From: Dryomyza anilis
Taxonomy: Eukaryota; Arthropoda; Insecta; Diptera; Dryomyzidae
Reading direction: 5' to 3'
DNA: 64,000 nt
NCBI GenBank assembly: GCA_951804985.1
Contig: OX638135.1
Location: 73,003,695-73,067,694, forward strand
Below, piece after piece: positions 20,861-38,704 of the stretch (position 1 is its first letter; the number at the start of each line of letters is the position of its first letter). A program made the translations under genes and the position numbers. The notes beneath the pieces were generated by a model. That model was not told where the DNA came from and did not search any database. It saw nothing but the letters and a program-made list of their open reading frames with translations.

Positions 20861-21360
20861 GCATTATATGGAAATTGACAATTTATAAAGTCGCATGGTT
20901 TCATAGTCGTATTTAAGTTTCCTCGCGGGGACACGATCTTAAACGTAAGTAAAACGTCAACATTAATTATAATCAAGGGTTGAAACCGTAACCGAAACCG
21001 ATATCCGTTTAAAACCGTTTCATTTTTAAAACCGAAACCGTAACCGAAACCGTGATACGAAAATCTGAAATAAACCGATATCCAAACCCGATATAAACGG
21101 TTTCGGTTTTATACCGGTTTAAAACGGTTTTAAAAAAGTATAAAAAGAAAAAGAAAAACATATTTTATTTTATATAGAAGATCTTAAGTAAAATATCATT
21201 AATTAAATTTGGAGTTCCCAAAATAAACATTTTTGGTTGTACAAATTCACATGTTTTTTTTTTTGAGAAACGATATTACCAAAACAACGGTATTTGGTCT
21301 AAAATTTGTTTTTTGTTTCATTAATCGAATTTAAACATTTCAAGTATAAGGCAGATATTT

Positions 21361-22823
21361 GTCTACATTAGTGATGATTAAAAATGTCTTGTTCTTGCAT
21401 CTTGTTCTTGCATTTTTTTGCAAGAACAAAAGCGAGAACAAGATCGAGATTTTTCAAGAAAAAGAACAAGTGCAAGACTAAGACTGCAAGAAAAGGAAGA
21501 CTCTTGCGTTTTTTTATGATTTTAATGTATTTTTTATGTTTTTAGGTAATAATAATATACAAAAGAATTCATGATATTACAAATATTGAACAAAGTAACA
21601 ATGGAAAGCGTGCAAAATATTTATGAACGTGAACAGTAATGAAGATGTGTGTGTTTTTTTTTTGTTTTTGTCAATTCTGTGCCTGTGAAGCACTTTTGAA
21701 GCGGTAAATAGTTTTAAAAGTGCTTAAAAACGATAAAATAAACAAAACAATGTTTTTTCTCTTTTCTTCGCTACGCAAGTTCGTACATAGATTGTGCATA
21801 TGCACTGTGCTATGCACATTATTATTTTTGTTTTACTTTTATATATAGTTTTTTTTGTTAATTGTAAAATCATGAAGTAATAAAAAATTATATATGAACA
21901 TTTTCACAGTGTGATATATTTCGCTGATATATTGCTTTTTATGTTTTTCTTTTTTCACAAATCCGCTGATTCGTTTGAAAGTGCAACAATAACAAAAATG
22001 CGAATAAAGCAGCATCCATCCAAGCTTTTGATAGTGTGTGTATACCAATCGTTATTGTTATACTCTCTTCTTTCTGTTAGTATTCGCTTTGTAGCGTTTG
22101 AGTTTGTGTCCGCATGGTGTTCGCAAAGAAAAATGTTACTCTGTAAGATATTATTTGAGTTCTCTTGACATACGGTACGTGTAGCATACGGATTTTTTTA
22201 TCTGTGACGAAAACAGAAATATGCCTATACGAAATATTCCTGATATTTATTGTATATGTATATCGTATAATGTATATCGTCGTTGTAGAACGAATAGTCT
22301 CCAAATACATTTTTATGAAAATCTTAATTTTCGAGTTTGTTGATTAATATTATAAAAAGTACTTGAAGCATTTTTAAAGTTGAAGTATCAATTGATAGAT
22401 TTACATTTTTTTATCATGTTTCTTATAAAATGGAGATCATCGATTAAAAATTGACAGATACATAAAGATGTTTGTAAAAAATATTTAGCATTTTGAAAAT
22501 GTATTTGGTGACTTTTCGTTCATTTTATTATGGCCTTGAGATTTTGAATTGTCTCGTCAACAAAACTTGATTTTAACAATTATTTTTTATTTCTTGTTTT
22601 CTTGTTAAAATATAATTGAAATTTTTATGTTATTGGATTTTTTTTTTGAAAATTGAAAATATGGAAAATAAGTAACTTAAATAGAATTAGTGTTCAAATT
22701 CTATTCGTTTCATAATTAATATGCAGTTTAAGATATTTGTCTTCGATCTTTTATTTAAAATTTAAAAGATTAAGATTACCATTTCTTGCCTTGCTCTTGC
22801 AAATGATCATCACTAGTTTACAT
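21361..22823. mobile_element. hAT-like element nested in another hAT element
   Basis: Element 21369-22815 has perfect 10-bp ends TAGTGATGAT/ATCATCACTA, flanked by GTCTACAT (21361-21368) and GTTTACAT (22816-22823), an 8-bp duplication with one difference. Subterminal regions contain repeated cttgttcttgc/gcaagaacaag words on both sides (21390-21500 and 22785-22800). Several short frames in the interior do not resemble transposase. It includes a copy of the 259-bp inverted-repeat element at about 22265-22522. Confidence 0.75.
22265..22522. mobile_element. Copy of the 259-bp inverted-repeat element, right end lost
   Basis: Begins ATCGTCGTTGTAGAACGAA like 15162-15420 and follows it through gagtttgttgattaatatta and gagatcatcgattaaaaatt to ggtgacttttcgttc, where the last bases of the inverted repeat are missing. 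Confidence 0.7.
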
Positions 22824-23323
22824 ATATTGCAGTTCACAGAATTGTTGAAATTTAATTTCTTTGGCTTTTATGGATGAAAATTGTACAAAATTCTTCTTCT
22901 TTGCCATTCAGATTATATCTCAGGTGAAGTCAAAATGTTGCTTTTCATTGGTTTGTGGTCACGAAATTTTAAATTAAATTTTTTTCTTGGTGTAATCTAT
23001 TAAATAATTCATACAACACACTTTTTTTACTAAAATAACAACAAACATTGTTTAAATTACGTTTCCCATTTTACCCCAGTATCATAATTTGAACATAATT
23101 TAGCACCATATAAAAAATGTAAAATTATTTGAAAAATATGGAAATAAAGAAAATTTATACAAAAACCGAAATCAAAACCGAAACCGTAACATGGAACCGG
23201 TATACTGAAACCGTTTCGTTATAAAAACTTAAAACCGAAACCGTAACCGAAACCGTAACGCGGAAAAAACCGAAACCGAAATCGAAACCGTTATTCGTTT
23301 AGGTTTCAATCCTTGATTATAAT

Positions 23324-24310
23324 ATACATCTTTTGAAAAATAAATGAATGAAATATTTGTCAAAATACAAAACATATTTTGTATGACAATCAATATGTAT
23401 AAATAAAATTTGCATAGCTCAAGATTTTTTAAAATGCCATTGTCCACATGTGTAACTTAGTCCAAATTGATTTAATTATTATTTATGGTATATTAATTTC
23501 TGATCTAATTAATTTAGTAATTGTTCCAGTTCCGGTTCTAAAAAAATAATATAACGATTCCAGTTTCATACAAAATTTAAAAAACGGTTCCAGTTCCAGT
23601 TCCGGTTGCACCCGAGCCCTGTTTTAAACTAACAAAAAATATTGATATAAAAAAGCATATATACATATATGCATTATATGGAAATTGACCATTTATAAAG
23701 TTGCATGGTTTCACAATCGTATTTCAGTTTCCTTGCGGGGACACGATCTTAAACGTAGGTAAAACTTCAATATTAATTATAATATACTTCTTTTGAGAAA
23801 TAAGTCTAGTAATTGTTCCAATTCCAGTTCCGGTTTTGGTTTTCGGTTCCAGTTCCAGTTCTATAAAAAATAAAATAACGATTCTAGTTCCAGTTCCGGT
23901 TCCATACTAAATGTAAAAAACGGTTCCAGTCCCGGTTCTATTAAAATGAAACGGTTCCGATCCGGTACCGGTTCCAGTTACGGTTCCACACGAATTTTTC
24001 AATTTCTTTAAAATTCTTTGAATTTAATTTTCTCGTGAATTTATGACATAATAAATTCATGTATATAAATGTTCTTGATTAAAAAATAATATTCTGAATA
24101 ATTCTTTTATATTCCTATTTCATTCATTTTATTGCATCTTTGGTTTCATTGGGATTTAGCAGAAACCACTTGCGTAATTGACATTTTTTTTTTATACAAA
24201 TCGGTTCCATTCAGATTTGGCCAGAACCCAACTGCGTCATTTGGCATTTTTTTGGACAAATCGGTTCCATTCGAATTTGCCCAGAACCCAACTGCATCAT
24301 TGGATATTTC
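23324..24310 (+). repeat. Repeat R2 continuation plus CCGGTTCCAGTTCC-rich block
   Basis: R2 resumes after the hAT element. Two blocks (23515-23622 and 23815-23995) are built from degenerate GGTTCCAGTTCC/CCGGTTCC words; the first ends in cacccgagccctg. The word tcggttccattc recurs with a 60-70 bp period at 24140-24290. The stretch 23395-24290 is repeated in reverse at 29385-30265. Confidence 0.65.
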
Positions 24311-24676
<366 letters not shown>

Positions 24677-26086
24677 ATGTAGATCAGGCATGTCAAACTC
24701 AGTTGGCATCACGGGCCGCATTGGCAATTCAAATGATGAGGCGGGCCGCATTTGTGTACCATAAGAAAAAAAATCGTTCGTTTTTTATATTTGTTAAAAA
24801 ATACAATGTTAAGATTATCAAATTTTCCATTGATCTTCGGTAAAAGCGCCGCAGGCGAAACTGTTTGTAAAAATAGTTCGATATTTGTCTGTTTGAAATA
24901 ATTGAAAAAATGTCCGAACTTCTTTGTTCCTGACAAATATTTTGTCTATTGTATTTACAGTGGAGTACCTATATTTGAAACACTAGAGAAAATTTTATAA
25001 AACAGACACCTGACAATCATCCAAAATTGTTGCAATTTTTATGTCGGCAAAATTGTACGATATCGAATTAGATCTTGTACCAATATCGAATGCCAAATCA
25101 TACAAAAACTGCAAAAATAGTTCAAAGCGACATATCGCCGTTTTTTTCGAAACGATAATAAAAACGATTCTAGATTAATATTGCATCAAATAGTTAAAAT
25201 ATATCGAGATTTATTTGAAAGGTATTGCGATATCGATGTGGAAAATGTTTAAATTATCCTAACATAAAATTTTACTCTACGAAAATTACAAAATTTTAAA
25301 AATTAGCAACAAGATTGTATTTTTGACTTACTAAAAAAAAATTAAAATGATTCCAATTCCAGTTTGTGCAAAGCATGTTTCTTGTTTAAAAACATGTCGT
25401 TTTTTTTAATAAAAGTCAAAGTCTGATTGCGGTTTTATTTGATACTGAAGCTAATTCCAAAAATGGTTTTGTTAAATAGGGTCCAGTTTTTAAGATATTT
25501 AAGTTTTTATTATTTTTCTCTCCTTTTATTTTTAATAGTCGACACAAAAACAATAATGTAATTTTCTTTTCGGTGTTAGGCATACAAAACTATGCGCCAC
25601 CATATATTTTTTATATATGCCGGCGAAATATATCCAACGGAAATTCAAAATTTTACAATAAATTTTAAATTTTATGAATAAAAAACAATATTACTTGATG
25701 AAAAAAATGGAAAAATTATGCCATTTTGCAAAGTTATTTATAATATTTAAAATGACAATTAGGAAAATAAATTAAGACTCTATATCAAAAACTTATTAAT
25801 ATTTCATTATTAAATTTTAGAAAATAATGTACCTACAAAAATATTGATTTTTTTAATAAATTAATAAGTTTTTAACCAAGATTAGTAATTTAATTTCATA
25901 TATGGCATGTTAAATTGGATACATGGCGCTGCACAGAAATGCACAACAATACACAATAATCATTTTAACGCCTGAAAATAAAATAAATATTTAATATTAT
26001 TAAATATATTAATAATATTTAAAAAGTCTTCGCGGCCCGCAAATGAAAGGTTGGCGGGCCGCGTGTTTGACATGCCTGATGTAGAT
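24677..26086. mobile_element. hAT-like element, CAGGCATGTCAAAC termini, 1,394 bp
   Basis: Perfect 14-bp inverted ends CAGGCATGTCAAAC (24685-24698) and complement (26065-26078), flanked by a perfect 8-bp duplication ATGTAGAT at 24677-24684 and 26079-26086. Subterminal GGGCCGC words are present at both ends (about 24713, 24744, 26033, 26056). The uninterrupted target is present in the window: the R2 copy at 30657-30690 reads straight through this position. No transposase frame, so it is non-autonomous. Confidence 0.92.
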
Positions 26087-26735
26087 GGTCAGTTACCATA
26101 TAATGCATATATACAAATGCTTTTTTATATCAATATTTTTTCATCAGTTTAAAACATACATGTAGGAATGAGACCTAAGACGTTTGAATACAAACACAAA
26201 TTATTACCTATTTTCTATAAATGTTTATTTAGACCCTTATCATGTATCATTTTATTATCGTCTCGTTGTCTAACCCCTTCGTCTAAAATTGGTGTAACGT
26301 ATTTAAAACGTTTCGTTCGTTTCGCTCAATGATTCGAACGTTTGTTCAATATTTTGTTTTTTTTTGATATACAAAATTTCAGTATTTTAATCTTCGCGTA
26401 TGATTTATATGAAACAACTCTCAAATCAGGCGTACTCAACATTTCGATTGATACATGAATTAAAAATTGTAGTCACACGTTCTACAACCGATTTTGAAAC
26501 GAATTGTAGCCGATATCGTTGTTAACGGGAATAAATGATCAAGGGGGTTAAAATAATAAATTGTCGCCCGTTCGTGCTTAATGGCTGTCTGTCTTAAATT
26601 CTGTCACCCAAATTCCTTTGTTAAATTTTACTAAGTTTTGTCTAATTTCTAAAGTGTCGCCAGTCCATGATCCTCCGTCCGTCTTACAACACCCCTATAC
26701 TCATTTTGACGTAGTTAAAGATAAAAAGTTTCGAT
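26087..26735 (-). repeat. Repeat R2, reverse orientation, second part
   Basis: Continuation of the R2 copy split by the hAT element; follows R2 copy 1 backwards from atgcatatat through the cgaaggggtt and gttctacaaccgattttgaa landmarks to gacgtagttaaagat, where it joins the truncated 3' end of LINE copy 2. Confidence 0.75.
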
Positions 26736-29372
26736 TCAAGATCCTTCTTGGCTGGAGTGTTTTAATCAATTCGTTCGACATGAACTAGCCAGCGGAGCCG
26801 CTGGATCTTGATGAGCTTGACTATGTCAATGTCGTCGAATAACTCATACAGCTCGTGGTTCATCCTAATTCGATACTCGTTAGCAAAGCAGATAGGGCCA
26901 AAGATTTTACGCATAATCTTTCTCTCGAACACTCCCAGTACTCTCTCATCGGTGGAGGCCAGCGTCCATGTTTCTGCACCATAAAGTAGGACGGGCATGA
27001 TGAGTGACTTGTAGAGCGATATTTTTGTACGGCGAGAGAGGGCTCTGCTCTCCATTGACTACTGAGCCCAAAGTAGCACCTGTTGGCAAGAGTTATTCTC
27101 CGTTTTATCTCCAGGCTGACGTCGTTGTTGCTGTTTACGCTGGATCCCAGATAGATACAATGTCGATCTTGTGGGTGTCAAAATCAGCTTTTTGACCAAG
27201 ACGCACGGACTCTTTTTTGCTTGTTGACACAAGGAACTTCGTCTTGTCCTCGTTCACCGCTAGACCCATTCGACGCGACTCTTTCTCCAATCTGGAGAAT
27301 GCTGCGCTGACTGCTCGTGTGCTCCTGCCAATGATATCAATATCGTCGGTATATGCGAGCAGCATGACACTTATGTTGAGGATAGTGCCGCTTTGACGGA
27401 GTTCGGTAGCTCGAACTATTTTCTCCATCAATAAGTTAAAAAAGTCGCACGATATGGAGTCACCCTGTCTAATACCTCGTTCGGTATGAAATGGCTTGGA
27501 GAGGTCTTTTCCTATTCTCACTGAGCAACGTGTGTTGCTCAGGGTCATCCTGCAAAGCATTATACGTTTCGCAGGTATACCGAACTCAGACATTGCGACG
27601 TATAATCGTTCCCTTATCGGAGGGTCGAAGGCGGCTTTATAGTCGACTAATAGGTGGTAGGTGTCGATCTGTTTTTCTATGGTCTTTTCCTGGATTAGGC
27701 GCAATGTGAAAATCTGGTCTATGGTGGACTTTCCAGGTCTGAAGTCGTACTGATAAGGTCCAATCAGTCTGTTGACGATGGGCTTCAATTTATCACATAA
27801 TATGCTCGATAGAACCTTGTATGCGATATTGAGTAGGCTGATCCCACGCTAGTTGGCGCAGATAGTGGGATCCCCTTTCATAAGGATTGGGCAGAGTACA
27901 CTGAGGTTCCAGTCACGTGGCATGCTTTCATCCGACCATATTCTGCTTACGAGCTCGTGCATGCTCTCTATTAGCTCTTCGCCTCCGGTCTTAAACAATT
28001 CAGCAGGCAGGCCATCAGCACCTGAGGCTTTGTTGTTTTCCAGCCGAGCAATGGCTGTTCGGACCTCGTCATGGTCGGGTGGCGGAATCTCAACGTAGTC
28101 ATCAAGTACTGTGGTTGCCGGGTTTACTTCTCTATCGGTGCAATTGCGGTCATCATCACCGGTCAGCAGTTTAGAGAAGTTATCTTCAGTGTGCTCTGGA
28201 TATCTGTCTCTAGATTCCCGTTCTCATCTTTACAAGAAGAGGCTCCGGATTTTAAACCTCCGACTAGGCGTCTTATTTTCACGAAGAATTTTTGAGCCTC
28301 ATTCCTGTCCCCATGCATCTCAATCTCCTCACACTCACGTCTTTCTGCCTCGCTTTTCCATCACGCTCGAAGAGTGCCTTCCGTCAATCACAACGTGATC
28401 AATTTGGTTTCTAGTTTTTTGATCGGGCGACAACCATGTGGCCTTGTGGATATCGAAATGTTCGAATCTAGTGCTACTAACTACCATGTTTCGTGCTGCG
28501 GCGAAGTCGATTAGCCTCGTTTCGTTATCGGAAGTGTTGGCATGGATGCTAAATTTTCCTATTGTGGGACAATAGATGGCTTCTCTGCCCACCTTGGCGT
28601 TAAAATCGGCGTTAAAATCGCGATTTTGATATCGTGGCGGGGGCAGCGCTCGTATGCGTTGTCTAGGCGCTCGTAGAAGCGCTCTTTTGTCTCGTCATCT
28701 TTCGTTCGTCGGAGCGTGTGCACAAATTAGGCTGATGTGGAAATATTTAGCCTTAATGCTGATTGTTACCAGCCTTTCGTCCACGGGTGTGAACCTAGAG
28801 ACAAGGTGGCGAAGTCTCTTGCCGACCACAAATCCACATCCAAATTCGTGTCTCTCCGCATGGCAGCAGTAGTAGATATCACAGGGCGTTTGTTTCGAAC
28901 AGCCCTGTCCCGTCCACCGCATCTCCTGGATAGCGGTGGACATCTGCCAGCTGGATAGAGGCACCTTCCCAATAAAGGGTCCGGACATTCCAGGTGCATA
29001 TCCGTAAATCATGGTCCTTAAAACGTTTGCGTGTGTCGTCATCGTTGTAATCGGTCGTTATCCGAGGCTTATTTTTTGTTTTCATTGGGCGCATAGGTTT
29101 TTTCCGTGGTGGGACCCAAACCCAACACACGAACCCTATCTCTGAGGGAGATGCTCGCCACTCACTTTAGCCGACTTCTGCACCGGTTGGTGTAGAGCGC
29201 CGTTTTCAGGGACTTCCACAAGGAGGACTTCCACCGAAGTGAAGGTGTCACCAATTGACAATTTGCCAATTCTGGTGACCAGTGAGTTGACTTGAGACGA
29301 CACCGACAAGGATTGCGCTGGCTTCGCAATGTTGAAGAACTCAGACACGTTGCCTTGTGATAATCGCCCTCA
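26736..29372 (-). pseudogene. RTE-like LINE copy 2 (endonuclease and reverse transcriptase), internally deleted
   Basis: Minus-strand copy. From 5' (29372) to 3': a short upstream frame (29136-29348; FFNIAKPAQSLSVSSQVNSL), then TTDYNDDDTRKRFKDHDLRICTWNVRTLY at the start of the endonuclease (about 29060-28990), [20 protein letters not shown] (28590 backwards), then reverse transcriptase 27788-27135 with YQYDFRPGKSTIDQIFTLR, DYKAAFD, GIRQGDSISCDFFNLLMEK and YTDD (27342-27353), and LLYGAETWTLASTDE at about 27000-26940. Breaks: about 22 bp lost near 28938 in the N-terminal endonuclease, a deletion of several hundred bp at about 28363 that removes the SDH end of the endonuclease, loss of a frame in the thumb near 27135, and a stop at 26762-26764. 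It retains the stretch missing from copy 1 near 12856. The 3' end is cut at about 26736. Confidence 0.87.
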
Positions 29373-29384
29373 ATGCGTCATTTG

Positions 29385-30265
29385 ACATTTTTTTTTGACA
29401 AATCGGTTCTATTACGCAAGTGGTTTCTGCTAAATCCCAATGAAAGATGCAATAAAATGTATTAAATAGGAATATAAAAGAATTATTCAGAATATTATTT
29501 TTTAATCAAGAACATTTATATACAAAAATTTATTATGCCATAAATTCGCGAGAAAATTAAATTCAAAGAATTTTAAACAAATTGAATGAATAAAATGAAT
29601 GAATACAATGAAACATTTTCAGAGAGAATATTCTTTGGAGACTGAATGTATTTTAAATCAGGGCTCGTGTGGAAGCGGAACTGGAACCGGTACCAGATCG
29701 GAACCGTTTCATTTTTATAGAACCGGGACTGGAACCGTTTTTTACATTTAGTATGGAACCGGAACTGGAACTGGAATCGTTATTTTATTTTTTATAGAAC
29801 CGGAACTGGACTGGAACCGAAAACCAGAACCAGAACTGAAATTGGAACAATTACTAGACTTATTTCTCAAAAGAAGTATATTATAATTAATATTGACGTT
29901 TTACCTACGTTTAAGATCGTGTCCCCGCAAGGAAACTGAAATACAACTGTGAAACCATGCAACTTTATAAATGGTCAATTCCCATATAATGCATATATGT
30001 ATATATGCTTTTTTATATCAATATTTTTTGTTAGTTTAAAACAGGGCTCGGGTGCAACCGGAACTGGAACTGGAACCGTTTTTTAAATTTTGTATGAAAC
30101 TGGAATCCTTATCCGGAATCCGGAACTGGAACAATTACTAAATTAATTAGATCAGAAATTAATATACCAAAAATAATAATTAAATCAATTTGGACTAAGT
30201 TACACATGTGGACAATGGCATTTTAAAAAATGTTGAGCTATGCAAATTTTATTTATACATATTGA
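29385..30265 (-). repeat. Inverted copy of 23395-24290
   Basis: Runs backwards through the same landmarks as the 23.4-24.3 kb block: tcggttctatt, ggtttctgctaaatcccaat, AACCGGAACTGG-rich blocks (29690-29835 and 30055-30130), cgtgtccccgcaaggaaac, cagggctcgggtgcaaccgg at 30042, and the R2 end ctaagttacacatgtggaca. Confidence 0.7.
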
Positions 30266-30865
30266 TTTTATTTATACAATTTTTAATTCATGTATCAAAC
30301 GAAATGTTGAGTACGCCTGTTTTGAGAGTTGTTTCATATAAATCATACGCGAAGGTTAAAAAATGAAATTTTGTATATCAAAAAAATAGTTGGCAAAACA
30401 AAAATATTGATCAAACGTTTGAATCATAGAGCGAAACGAACGAAACGTTTAAAATACGTTACACCAATTTTAGACGAAGGGGACAGACAACGAGACGATA
30501 ATAAAATGATACATGATAAGGGTCTAAATAAACATTTATAGAAAATAGGTAATAATTTGTGTTTGTATTCAAACGTCTTAGGTCTCATTCGTACATGTAT
30601 GTTATAAACGGACGAAAAAATATTGATATAAAAAAGCATTTATATATATGCATTATATGGGAACTGACCATCTACATGATCATCTCGCATGATTTCATAG
30701 TAGTATTTAAGTTTCCTCGCGGGGACACGATCTTAAACGTAAGTACAACGTCAACATTAATTATAATATACATCTTTTGAAAAATAAGTCAATGAAATAT
30801 TTGTCAAAAATAGAAAACATATTTCGTATGACAAATTTTATGTATAAATGAATATTGCAACGCTC
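30266..30865 (+). repeat. Repeat R2, plus-strand copy, uninterrupted
   Basis: Runs from ttaattcatgtatcaaacga through catacgcgaagg, ttttagacgaaggggac and cgcggggacacgatcttaaa to the assembly gap. It preserves the empty target site of the hAT element found at 24685-26078 (around 30657-30690, reverse orientation). Confidence 0.75.
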
Positions 30866-31065
30866 NNNNNNNNNNNNNNNNNNNNNNNNNNNNNNNNNNN
30901 NNNNNNNNNNNNNNNNNNNNNNNNNNNNNNNNNNNNNNNNNNNNNNNNNNNNNNNNNNNNNNNNNNNNNNNNNNNNNNNNNNNNNNNNNNNNNNNNNNNN
31001 NNNNNNNNNNNNNNNNNNNNNNNNNNNNNNNNNNNNNNNNNNNNNNNNNNNNNNNNNNNNNNNNN
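30866..31065. other. Assembly gap, 200 N
   Basis: Exactly 200 undetermined bases, a conventional placeholder length. Translated frames crossing it are meaningless. It separates an R2 repeat from the 5' flank of LINE copy 3. Confidence 0.99.
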
Positions 31066-31149
31066 TATTTTCAGGATTCGTATACCCTGTTGACCAATAT
31101 ACCACTTTGAATGGTATACACACACATTTGTGCAGGGTAGTTATTGGGG

Positions 31150-32567
31150 ACTATGGGGGCGATTATCACAAGGCAACGTGTCTGAGTGCTTCAACATGGC
31201 GAAGCCAGCGCAATCCTTGTCGGTGTCGTCTCAAGTCAACTCACTGGTCACCAGAATTGACAAATTGTCAAATGGTGACACCTCCACTTCGGTGGAAGTC
31301 CTCCTCGTGGAAGTCCCTGGAAACGGCGCTCTACACCACCCGGTGTAGAAGTCGGCTAAAGTGAGTGGCGAGCATCTCCCTCAGAGTGAGGGTTCGTGCG
31401 TTGGGTTTGGGTCCCACCACGGAAAAAACCTATGTGCCCAATGAAAACAAAAAAGAAGCCTCGGATAACGACCGATTACAACGATGACGACCCACGCAAA
31501 CGTTTTAAGGACCATGATTTACGGATATGCACCTGGAATGTCCGGACCCTTTATAGGGAAGGTGCCTCTATCCAGCTGGCAGATGTCCTCGAAAAATATA
31601 AGGCTGACATCACCGCTATCCAGGAGATGCGATGGACGGGACAGGGCTGTTCGAAACAAGCGTCCTGTGATATCTACTACAGCTGCCATGCGGAGAGACA
31701 CGAATTTGGATGTGGATTTGTGGTCGCCATCTTGTCTCTAGGTTCACGCCCGTGGACGAAAGGCTGGCAACAATCCGCATCAAGGCTAAATATTTCCATA
31801 TCAGCCTAATTTGTGCACATTTGTGCACACGCTCCGACGAACGAGAAAGATGACGAGACAAAAGAGCGCTTCTACGAGCGCCTAGACAACGCATACGAGC
31901 GCTGCCCCCGCCACGATATCAAAATCGTGCTAGGCGATTTTAACGCCAAGGTGGGCAGAGAAGCCATCTATTGTCCCACAATCGGAAAATTTAGCCTCCA
32001 TGCCAACACTTCCGATAACGGAACGAGGCTAATCGACTTCGCCGCAGCACGAAACATGGTAGTTAGTAGCACTAGATTCGAACATTTCGATATCCACAAG
32101 GCCACATGGTTGTCGCCCGATCAAAAAACTCGAAATCAAATTGATCACGTTGTGATTGACGGAAGGCACGCTTCAAGCGTGATGGACGTACGCACTATCC
32201 GAGGTGCCAATATGGACTCGGATCATTACCTTGTAGCAGCCAAGGTCCGCACACGCTTAAGCGCTGCGAAGAACGTACGGAACCAAACGCAGAGAAAGCT
32301 AGACGTCGCAAAGCTGCAATCACAACAGACAACGCAAGCCTTTTCCACTCGACTCTCACACCTGCTTAGACAAAGCACTCCTCCTCTCGATGATATAAGC
32401 GCGCAGTGGAATCATATCTCCTGCTCTATGCGTACGGCTGCCGAAGAGGTGCTTGGATTCCAACGCCCCCTGAGGAATCAGTGGTATGACCAAGAGTGTC
32501 GCGCGGCCACTGCAGAGAAAGACGCTGCGTACAAATCCACCCTGCAGTCAGTAGCTACGCGAGCTGT
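31150..32567 (+). pseudogene. RTE-like LINE copy 3, endonuclease part, cut by a hexanucleotide array
   Basis: The upstream region (FNMAKPAQSLSVSSQVNSLV near 31190) ends in a stop (31346-31348), then the endonuclease frame opens at about 31396 (KKPMCPMKTKKKPRITTDYN) and shows [58 protein letters not shown] and [12 protein letters not shown]. About 13 bp missing near 31727 compared with copy 1 and a 10-bp duplication (atttgtgcac) near 31810-31825 disturb the frame; it is open again from 31813. After QSVATRAVY at 32567 the LINE does not continue: the ACATAT array starts inside the codon run, and no LINE sequence is seen beyond the array. This copy keeps the catalytic Asp-His pair but has no reverse transcriptase. 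Confidence 0.87.
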
Positions 32568-38694
<6,127 letters not shown>

Positions 38695-38704
38695 GTATAT
38701 GTAT

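Larger units (their letters stand above)
20966..23323. mobile_element. hAT-like element, CAAGGRTTGAAACC termini, host of a nested hAT
   Basis: Element 20974-23315 is flanked by ATTATAAT at 20966-20973 and 23316-23323. Its inverted ends are CAAGGGTTGAAACC and the complement of CAAGGATTGAAACC. The subterminal zones are dense in AACCGAAACCG/CGGTTTCGGTT words, probably transposase-binding repeats. It sits inside repeat R2, whose sequence rejoins when the element is removed. A 574-bp member of the same family is at 50129-50702. There is no transposase frame; most of its 2.3 kb is a second element (21369-22815). Confidence 0.85.

Noticed and set aside
28695..29042. Plus- and minus-strand frames overlapping LINE copy 2 in other registers
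   Set aside because: Shadow frames of the endonuclease region; the same shadows recur in copies 1 and 3.
30761..31364. Frames of up to 169 codons crossing the N gap
   Set aside because: They consist mostly of undetermined residues.
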